From Macrotis lagotis (Eukaryota > Chordata > Mammalia > Peramelemorphia > Peramelidae), in the NCBI RefSeq assembly GCF_037893015.1, contig NC_133658.1, positions 632,577,354-632,641,353 on the forward strand: 64,000 bases of DNA, written 5' to 3'. The stretch's first letter is position 1. The number at the start of each line of letters is the position of its first letter. Shown piece by piece: positions 55,376 to 64,000 of the stretch. The position numbers and the translations under genes are program-made. Under the pieces are notes generated by a model. That model had not been told where the DNA came from, made no database searches, and worked only from the letters and a program-made list of their open reading frames with translations.

Positions 55376-56734
55376 ATCTAGATCTGATCATCAACTTCTT
55401 CCCATTATTCCCTGTTTCTGGCATCAAGTAATACACATTTAATCTTCCTTCCCACATAATGACCCTTTAAATAACTAATATTGTGAATACTCTAAGCCTA
55501 TTCTTCTCCAATTTAAAATTTCCTAGTTTCTTGATTTAATCCATGAAAGTCATGATTATGAATACCCTCATAATCTGCTAGCCATTTTTTAGTCACACTC
55601 CTGCTTGTCAACATTCTCACTAAAATGTGGTTCTGGAACTGAATATACTATTCTACATGTAGTGTAAGAAGTCTATATTACAGAGCAACTTACTTCCTAA
55701 AAATCTTTAATTCAGTTTCAGATTATGTTAGTTTTTAGGTTGCCATGTCATCATGTTGCATGCCATAATGTTGTTATGTCATGTCTTGCAAAAGTCAAAC
55801 TTGCAATACTACTAGATATTTCTTCACATGAAGTGCTTCCTAGTCATACTGCCTCTGACTTTATATTTATATTATTAGATTTTCATTTATTTAGATTTTC
55901 ATTAGATCATTCATCATATTAAATTCAGTCAATAGTCTATTCTGGTAAGATATTTTCATATATTGGTTCTGTCAGTCAATATGTTCTTTATTACATGAAG
56001 TTTCATGTCAATTTTAAATTTTATAAGTATCTCATTGAAGGTATGAAGAAAATTGTTGAACAACAACAGCAACAACAAAAAGAACCAAAACAAAATTTGT
56101 TGTTATTCCACTGGGGTTACTGTAAATAGTTTTGACACCAATTCATTAATTATCATTCTTTTTATCTGGTGATTCAAACACAAATCCACTTGTTATCTAG
56201 TACATATCTCCCCATTTTTCAATAAATATACTATGAAATACTGTAAATATCATGCTGAAATCTATGTTCTGTCTATAGACAGAACTTTCCTAAAATGCCA
56301 ATTTAATGAACTTGTAAAACAAGAAATGATTCTAATCCAGCAAAATGGGTTATTTATGAACCCATGTCGGTTTTCAAGATCACTGTTTCTTTTCTAAATT
56401 CATTATCCATTTATAAATGAAAATTTCAGTATATATAAAAATTGTTTGGTTATATGAAAATTGAATTCTTCAAAGTACTACAAATATATATGTTAAATTT
56501 AGGAAATCTTCCCCCCATCTTAAGAAACATGAATTTTATATATAGGGATTTGTTTTTTTCAGGAAATATCCCCTAAAGTTCAATGAAACATTAATTTTTA
56601 CTATAAACAAAATGATAGAAGAAAGGATTATGAAATTGGGGATTAGGATTCAGAGTAGGAACAGAACCAGAATTTTATTGGAGTAAACTATTTTTTTAGG
56701 TCAACATCTTCAATTTCTTTATTTTTCTTTATTT
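55376..56734. other. No gene recognised
   Basis: AT-rich sequence. A short frame at 55725-55922 has no recognisable similarity. Confidence 0.45.
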
Positions 56735-59315
56735 TTATTTTTTAAATAAATTTTTATTAAAGATATTATTTGAGTTTTATAATTTTCCCCCCAATCTTAT
56801 TTCCCTTCCCCCACCCCACCCCCATGGAAAGCAATCTGTCAGTCTTTACTTTGTTTCCATGTTGTACCTTGATCCAAATTGGGTGTGATGACAGAGAAAT
56901 CATATCCTTAGAAAAGAGACAAGAATTCTAAGAGGTAACAAGATCAGACAATAAGATATGTTTTTATTTCTAAATTAAAGGTAATAGTCCTTGAACTTTG
57001 TTCAAACTCCACAGCTCCTTAACTGGATACAGATGGCACTCTCCTTTGCAGACAGACCAAAATTGCCCCCTATTGTTGCACTGATGGAATGAGCAAGTCC
57101 TTCAAGTTTGATCATCACTCCCATGTTGCTGTTAGGGTATACAGTGTTTTTCTGGTTCTGCTCATCTCACTCAGCATCAGTTTGTGCAAATACCTACAGG
57201 CTTCCCTGAAATCCCATCCCTCCTGGTTTCTAATAGAACAATAGTATTCCATGACATACATATACCACAGTTTGCTAAGCCATTCCCCAATTGAAGGACA
57301 TTTACTTGATTTACAATTCTTTGCCACCACAAACAGGGCTGCTATAAATATTTTTGTATAAGTAATGTTTTTACCCTTTTTCATCATCTCTTCAGGATAT
57401 AGACCCAGTAGTGGTATTGCTGGGTCAAAGGGTATGCACATATTTATTGCCCTTTGGGCATAGTTCCAAATAGCTCTCCAGAAAGGTTGTATGAGTTCAC
57501 AGCTCCACCAACAGTGAAATAGTGCCCCAGATTTCCCACATCCCTTCCAGCAATGATCATTATACTTTCTGGTCATATTGGCCAATCTGAGAAGTGTGAG
57601 GTGGTACCTCAGAGAAACTTTAATTTACATTTCTCTAATTAAAGATTTAGAGCATTTTTTTCATATGGCTATGAATTGCTTTGATCTCCTCATCTGTAAA
57701 TTGCCTTTGCATATCCTTTGACCATTTGTCAATTGGGGAATGACTTTTTGTTTTTAAAAATTTGACTCAGTTCCTCTATATTTTAGAAATGAGTCCTTTG
57801 TCAGAATCATTAGTTGTAAAGATTGTTTCCCAATTTACTATATTTCTTTTAATCTTGGTTACAGAGGTTTTATCTGTGCAAAAGCTTTTTAATTTAATGT
57901 AATTGAAATCATCTAATTGATTTTTGGTGATGTTCTCCAACAGTTCCTTAGTCATAAACTGCTCCCCTTTCCATTGATCTGACAAGTAAACTAGTCCTTG
58001 ATCTTCTAATTTGCTTATAGTATTGTTTTTATGTCTAAGTCCTGTAACCATTTGGATCTTGTCTTGGTAAAGGGTGCGAGGTATTGGTCTAATCTAAATT
58101 TCTTCCATATTACCTTCCAATTATCCCAGCAGTTTTTATCAAAGAAGGAGTTTTTAATCCCAAAAGCTAGACGCTTTGGGTTTATCAAACAACAGATTAC
58201 TATCATCATCTCCTGCTTTTACACATAGTCTATTCCACTGGTCCACCACTCTAATTCTTAGCCAATACCAAACAGTTTTGATGACTGATGCTTTAAAATA
58301 TAATTTTAGATCAGGTAGGGCTAAGCCACCTTCTTTTGCACTTTTTTTTCATTACACTCCTGGCAATACTGGATATTTTATTTCTCCATATGAATTTACT
58401 TACAATTTTTTCTAACTCATTAAAGTAATTTTTGGGAATTTTGATTGGTAGGGCACTAAACAGATAGTTTCGTTTTAGTAGAATTGTCATTTTTATTATA
58501 TTAGCTCTACCTATCCATTAGCCGTTGATATTTGCCCAGTTATTTAAATCTGATTTAATTTGTATGAGAAGTGTTTTTTATAATTGTCTTCAAAAAGATT
58601 CTGAGTCTGTCTTGACAAATAGACTCCCAAGTATTTTATATTGTCTGAGGTTACTTTGAATGGGATTTCTCTTTCTACCTCTTCCTGCTTTATGTTGGTA
58701 GACATATAGAGAAAAGTTGAGGATTTATGAGGGTTTATATTACAACCTGCAATTTTGCTAAAATTGCTAATTGTTTCCAGTAGTTTTTTAGATGATTTCT
58801 GTGGATTTTCTAGGTAGACCATCATCTCATCTGCAAAGAGTGAGAGTTTTGTCTCTTCCTTCCCAATTCTAATTCCTTCAATTTCTTTTTCTTCTTTAAT
58901 TGCTGATGCTAACATTTCTAATACAATATTGAATGGTAGTGGTCATAATGGGAACCCTTGCTTCACCCCTGATCTTATTGGGAATGCCTTTAGCCTCTCC
59001 CCATTGAGTACAATGCTTGTTGATGGTTTCAGATAGATACTGCTAATTATTTTAAGGAACAGTCCATTTACTCCTATACTCTCTAGTGTTTTTAATAGCA
59101 ATGGATGCTGTATTTTGTCAAAAGCTTTTTCAGCATCTATTGATATGATCTTATGAATTCTGATACATTTTTTGTTGATATAATTGAGTATATTAACAGT
59201 TTTCCTAATATTGAACCAACCCTGCATTCCTGGAACAAATTCAACTTGGTCATAATGTATTATCCTGGTGATAACTTGTAATCATTTTGGTCAGATTTTA
59301 TTTAAGGTTTTTGCA

Positions 59316-59338
59316 TATATATATATATATATATATAT
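59316..59338. repeat. (AT)n expansion within L1 ORF2
   Basis: TTTTGC(AT)nTCATCAGGG lies where the L1 at 10.3-17.1 kb has TTTTTGCATCTATATTCATC, so the dinucleotide array grew inside this copy. Confidence 0.93.
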
Positions 59339-60873
59339 TCATCAGGGAAATAGGTCTATAATTTTCTTTCTCTGTTTTATCTCTTCCTGGTTTAGGTAAC
59401 AGCACCATATTGGTTTCATAGAAAGATTTGGGCAGAATTCCATCTCTCCCTATTTTTCCAAAGAGTTTATATAGAATTGGAATGAATTGTTCCTTAAATG
59501 TTTGGTAAAATTCACTTGTGAATCCATCAGGACCTGGAGATTTTTTTTAGGGAGTTCAATGATGGCTTGTTGAATTTCTTTTTCTGAGATAGGGTTGTTT
59601 AGGTATTTAATCTCTTCTTCATTTAACCTGGGCAATTTATATTTTTGTAAATATTCATCCATTTCACTTAGATTACCAAATTTATTGGCATAGAGTTGGG
59701 CAAAATAACTTCAAATTATTACTTTAATTTCCTCCTCATTGGTGGTGTTCACCTTTTTCATTTATGATACTAGCAATTTGGTTTTCTTCTTTCTTTTTTT
59801 AATCAAATTGACCGGAGTTTTATCAATCTTATGGGTTTTTTCATAATACCAACTTTTGGCTTTACTTATTAATTCAATGATTTTTTTCTTTCGATTTTAT
59901 TAATTTCTCCTTTAATTTTTAGAATTTCTAATTTGGTATTTAATTGGGGATTTTTGATTTGTTCTTTCTCTAATGTTTTTAGTTGCATGTTTAGTTCATT
60001 GATTTCCTCTTTCTCTCTCCAACATATTCATTGTAAGCATTTAGATCTATAATATATCCCCTGAGAGTCAATTTGAATGAATCCCATAGGTTTTGGTATG
60101 TTGTTTCATTATTATCATTATTTATCATAAAATGGTTAATTCTTTCTATAATTTGTTTTTTGGTCCACTCATTTTTTAAAATGAGGTTTTTCAGTTTCCA
60201 ATTTGTTCTGGGTCTATATCTCCTTGGCCCAGTATTGCATATGACTTTTATTGCATTGTGATCTGATAAAAGATGTATTCACTATTTCTGCCTTTCTGGA
60301 GTTGATCATTAGGTTTTTATGTCCTGGTACATGGTCAATTTTATAATAAGTTCCATGTACTGTAGAGAAAGAGGTATATTCCTTTCTATCCCCATTCAGT
60401 TTCCTCTATAAGTCTACCATATCTAATTTTTCTAACAATCTATTTACCTCCTTAACATCTTTCTTATTTTATGATTCGATGTATCTAGATCTGAGAGTGG
60501 GAGTTTGAGGTCTCCCACTAGTAGAGTTTTACTTTCTATGTCTTCCTGCAGTTCCTTCAGCTTCTCCTCTAAGAATTTGTGTGCTGTCCCACTGCATGCA
60601 TATATATTCTGTATTGAAATGACTTTATTGTCTATGGTACCTTTTAGGAGGATAAAGTTTCCTTCCTTATCTCTTTTAACACTATGTATTTTTGCTTCTG
60701 CTTTGTCTGAGATAATGATTGCTATCCCTGATTTTTTTACTTCAGCTGAAGCAAAATATATTTTGCTCCAACCTTTTACCTTTACTCTATATGTATCTCT
60801 CTGCTTCAAATGAGTTTCTTGTAAGTAGCATATTGTAGGATTCTGGTTTTTAATCTACTCTGCTATTTGCTTA

Positions 60874-61040
60874 CTTTTTTTTGGTTTGTTTTTTAGGTTT
60901 TTGCAAGGCATATGGGTTTAAGTGGCTTGCCCAAGGCCACACAGCTAGGTAATTATTAAGTGTCTGAGACCGGATTTGAACCCAGGTACTCCTGACTCCA
61001 AGGCCAGTGCTTTATCCACTATGCCACCTAGCCGCCCCTC
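60874..61040 (-). mobile_element. MIR-core SINE inside L1 ORF2
   Basis: Antisense, well preserved (GTGTCTGAGACCGGATTTGA; CCACCTAGCCGCCCC). Target repeats ATTTGCTTA lie at 60865-60873 and 61041-61049. The L1 at 10.3-17.1 kb lacks it at the homologous site (near 14390). Confidence 0.95.
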
Positions 61041-61897
61041 ATTTGCTTATGTTTTAAGGGAGAGTTCATCCCATTCACATTCAAGGCTGTGATTACTAAT
61101 TCTTTAATTCCCTCCATGCTATCTTCCCTCTGTTTGTATTTTTCCCCTTCCCCCCCTTTATGCATATTCCCCAGTATTTTTTCTGAATGCCACCCCCTTC
61201 AGTGTGTTTGCCCTCCTATATCACACCCTCCGCTTTCTTTCCCCTTTCCCTTTTTCCATTTTCCCTTCCCTTCCTTTTGTTATTTCCCCTTTTTTTCTCC
61301 CCTCTCCCCTTCCCTTTCTCCGTCCCCCCCTCCCCCTTTCCCCTTTTAATACTTGAAAGGTTGGATGTTTTATAAATTAACTGAGTATGTGTAGGTTGAC
61401 TTTAAGCCAAGTCTGATAAGAAGATTCAGGTGTTTCTCATCTGCTGCCTTCTTCTCCTCTATTACCATAGGTTTTTTGTACCTCTTAGTGTAATGAGATT
61501 TACTCCCATTCAATCCTCTCCCTCCTCCAGTCTCTTTTCTGTCCCCCTTTTTATGGAGGTAGTGCTTTTTAGATCATTCTATCTAAGTCATAGAAAATTC
61601 TGAGTGTCTATCCCTTCCAGTTCAGTATATTCTATCCAATAGAGTCAAAATTCCTGAGAGTTATTAGAGTCTTTCTCCCAAGTGGGGTTAAAACCAGTTA
61701 CATCCCATTAGATAGCAGTCTCATGGATAGGTCATAAATGTCCATCATTTCTGGCTAGGTATATTCTCTCTGTTAGAGTTTCAGTTCTCAAGTTTTATGA
61801 GAATCTTTTTCCCCCCATACTGGGTTATAGCCAGTTTCATCTTACTGGATAGCATTTTTTTCCTTTTACTGCTCCCCCCCCCCCTTTTTTACCTTTT

Positions 61898-63015
61898 CAT
61901 GCGTCTCTTGAACCTCCTGTTTGATGTCCAAATTTTCTGTTTAACTCTGGTCTTTTCATCAGAAAATTTTGGAATTCTTCCATTTCGTTGAATGTCCATC
62001 TTTTTCCCTGGAAGAGAAGGCTCAGCTTTTCAGGATAGTGGATTCTTGGCTGCATTCCAAGCTCCCTTGCTCTTCAAAATATCTAGTTGCAGGCCCTTAG
62101 ATCCCTTAATGTTGATGCAGCCAGGTCCTGAGTGATCCTTACTGTGGCTCCTTAATATTTAAAATGTTTCTTTCTGGCTGCTTGCAGGATTTTCTCTTTT
62201 ATCTGATAGTTCTGGAGTTTGGCCAAAACATTCCTTGGTGTTTTCAATTTAGGATCTTTTTCTGGTGGGAATCGATGTACTCCTTCATTAACTACTTTGC
62301 CCTCAGATTCCATGATATCAAGGCAGTTTTCCATCACTAGATCCTGTCATATTAAGTCCAGACTTTTTTTCTCTTCAATGTTTTCAGGAAGTCCTATAAT
62401 TTTCAACCTACCCCTCCTCGATCTATTTTTGAGGTCAGTGGTTTTGTTGATGAGGTATTTAACATTTTTCTTCTATTTTTTCTAATTTTTGATTTTGTTT
62501 AACTGACTCTTGCTGTCTCATGGTGTCATTAGTTTCTGTAGACTCCACTTTTTTGGGGGGGAGGATTTTTCTTCATTTACCTTTTGCAGTTCCTTTTCCA
62601 ATTGGTCGATTCTACTTTTGAAAGAGTTTTCCATTTGACCAATTGTGGTTTTGAGAGAATTATTTTCTTTTTTGCATTCACCCCATTGAGGATCTTCGAG
62701 AATTATTGCCATTTTGTATTTGTCCAATTGATAATGTGATTGATTTATTCTCATTTTGTATTTGTCCAGTTGATAAGCTGAGAGATTTATTCTCATTTTG
62801 TATTTGTCCAATTGTACTTTCTAAGATTTTATTTTCTTGTTGCAAGGTATTGTTTCTCTCAAATTTTTAAGCTCCTTCCTTATTTCCTCAAGGAAGTCTT
62901 TCTGTGCTGAAGACCAGATCATATTCTCCTCAGAGGTTCCAAGTCTTTCTGACTTAGGGTCTATCCCTTCCAAGAATTTTTCTATGAATAGGCCTTTCCA
63001 CTGACCCTTCTTCCT
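61898..63015 (-). pseudogene. L1 ORF1, copy 2, broken
   Basis: Aligns with ORF1 at 15231-16368. The start Met codon is AGG here (63013-63015). Order: IEKFLEGIDPKSERLGTSEE, a coiled coil with 14-residue units, the RRM-like part with the segment missing from the other copy, LAKLQNYQIKEKILQAARKK, and the C-terminal domain (GATVRITQDLAAS; YPEKLSLLFQGKRW). Breaks are a 4 bp deletion near 62855, the extra A in the run at 62668-62673, TAA at 62152-62154 and TAG at 62083-62085. Confidence 0.88.
62637..62820 (-). repeat. 42 bp tandem repeats in L1 ORF1, five units
   Basis: Unit markers lie at 62637, 62680, 62722, 62764 and 62806: spacing 43, 42, 42, 42. That is two units (84 bp) fewer than in the array at 15902-16170. 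Confidence 0.92.
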
Positions 63016-63655
63016 TTTGCTAAGACCTGAGTTGGGGAGGGGCTGGTTCACAGGGGCTTGGGATTGCTAAAGGCTTTACTCACTTAGTGCAATTTCTCTG
63101 GCTGGCCAGTAGGAGGTGTTGGTTGCTTTCTCTGGAGTGTCAGTGACTTTGAGCCTTCTCCCTTTGCTTGAAGGGAGGAGTTGGAGCTATTGAATTCTTT
63201 TGCCTCCACTCAATGATGGGTTTTACCCTGGCCTGAGGTCATTCCACAGCTGGGCTGATTCTTCTGCTCACACACCTGGGCCTGAGGCAGAATTAATTTG
63301 CATTTGTTTGTTTGGGAGGAGGTCTGAGTTGTAATGGGACTCTGAGTTGCTCAGACCAGAGTTGCCCAGGTATGGTGTCTGCAGCTCTCCTCCTCTGGAA
63401 CTCTTCCCCCAGCCCTGTCTGCAAGGTCCTGGCCACAGCACCAATTCCAGATCCCAGACTCACCTGTCCCAATTTGGCCAAAGTTGCTGCCTGAGACAAA
63501 TACTCAGGTAGATGTTCTTTCTCCTGGCTTTTCTTTCTGGGTTTTATGGGTTGGATTTCTTTTAAGAAGTTTATTTCATGTGATAGATGGGGAAGAGATC
63601 AGGAGACATTAGAACTGTGCCTGTCTTCTCTCCGCCATCTTGCCTGGAAGTCTAC

Positions 63656-63898
63656 CTGGAAGAAAGTTTTATTAGCTGGTGTGAATCTGTTGGGCTTTTA
63701 TTTAATGTGAAAACTAGGAACCTCAGAGTTCCACAGAATCATAAAATTTAAGATGAACTTAAAGGATAAGAAAAGAAAAGGGAAGAACCAAATCCCATGA
63801 TCCCTTCTGAATAAGAAATAGAATTTTCAAAATGGGTTTGAATGATGGAGACAATTTGGACATTAGAAGGTTATCTTCTTTGAAAAGGGGTTGTCATT
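63656..63898. other. No feature recognised
   Basis: Flank of the L1. No gene or repeat terminus seen. Confidence 0.5.
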
Positions 63899-64000
63899 GG
63901 GTGACTAGATGGTGAAGGGGATAGAGCACCGGCCCTGGAGTCAGGAGGACCTGAGTTCAAATGTGACTTCAGACACTTAATAATTACCTAGCGGTGTGAC
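63899..64000 (+). mobile_element. MIR-core SINE, cut by the window end
   Basis: GGGTGACTAGATGGTGAAGG, 'GAGCACCGGCCCTGGAGTCA' and TAATAATTACCTAGCGGTGT. The 3' end lies beyond the window. Confidence 0.92.

Larger units (their letters stand above)
57115..61117 (-). pseudogene. L1 ORF2 (endonuclease-reverse transcriptase), copy 2, broken
   Basis: Start ATG at 61117 (MEGIKELVITALNVNGMNSP). A SINE (60874-61040) interrupts the endonuclease within its first ~30 codons. Then come KIYFASAEVKKS, NIYACSGTA, GDLKLPLSDLD, RT pieces ([14 protein letters not shown] at about 59120) and SLFADEMMVYLENPQ (E codon 58826-58828). The C-terminus reads WKGCGKSGALFHCWWSC, IPFDPAIPLLGLYPEE and ends at 57115. Frameshifts, TGA at 59282-59284, and an (AT)n expansion at 59316-59338 disrupt it. 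Confidence 0.9.
56735..63655 (-). mobile_element. Nearly full-length L1 (copy 2)
   Basis: About 6.9 kb antisense, or 6.75 kb without its internal SINE, collinear with 10281-17129. From the 5' end (63655) it has an AAGATGGCGGAGAGAAGACA leader, ORF1 (about 63015 to 61898), an inter-ORF spacer with a pyrimidine-rich + strand (61120-61350), ORF2 (61117 to 57115), a 3' UTR and an A-rich end. A target-site duplication was not found by eye. It has many private differences from the copy at 10.3-17.1 kb, yet shares several lesions with it (see findings). Confidence 0.92.

Noticed and set aside
56665-63690. Target-site duplication of L1 copy 2
   Set aside because: I compared the flanks around 56670-56740 and 63655-63680 by eye and found no convincing direct repeat.

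Overview
The window is a gene-poor, AT-rich stretch of a mammalian nuclear genome, almost certainly a marsupial. The basis is its repeat content: many copies of a MIR-core, tRNA-headed SINE with the block 'CTAGGTGGCGCAGTGGATAG', an L1 population with marsupial-like 3' ends, ORF1-only half-L1 (HAL1) elements, a BovB/RTE LINE and old MIR. I see no intact host protein-coding gene, tRNA, rRNA or CRISPR. The only recognisable host coding sequence is a decayed, intronless SLC5A6 (sodium-dependent multivitamin transporter) retrocopy at about 26.04-27.22 kb.

Layout: 1.5-4.1 kb, an internally deleted L1 (+). 5.48-5.93 kb, three SINEs inserted serially at one target. 7.27-8.27 kb, a ~120 bp inverted repeat around an L1 3' end. 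8.5-18.3 kb, a HAL1 (-) split by a nearly full-length L1 (-, 10.28-17.13 kb) that is bounded by a perfect 16 bp target-site duplication. 18.5-23.5 kb, a class I ERV remnant (-) with a gag fragment and a candidate LTR pair. 26.0-27.2 kb, the SLC5A6 retropseudogene. 29.3-31.7 kb, L1 3' ends and a long SINE. 32.0-34.8 kb, the 5' part of an old L1 (+). 35.4-37.1 kb, BovB (-). 40-42 kb, SINE/MIR and a candidate solo LTR. 43.2-46.1 kb, a second HAL1 (-). 46.3-48.7 kb, an old L1 (-) abutting a candidate LTR. 49-56 kb, L1 tail, MIR, SINE and microsatellites in otherwise unassigned DNA. 56.7-63.7 kb, a second nearly full-length L1 (-).

The most interesting observation is that the two nearly full-length L1s (10.3-17.1 and 56.7-63.7 kb) share several disabling changes at homologous positions. 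These are an extra A in the ORF1 coiled coil, two in-frame stops in the ORF1 C-terminal domain, an in-frame stop in the ORF2 reverse transcriptase, and FADE instead of FADD at the catalytic motif. Independent decay does not easily produce that pattern. It suggests descent from an already defective L1 lineage that was copied in trans. Their ORF1 coiled coil also carries a 42 bp (14-codon) tandem repeat, which differs between the two copies by exactly one 84 bp dimer.

All assignments come from reading the sequence. Repeat boundaries are approximate unless a target-site duplication is stated.
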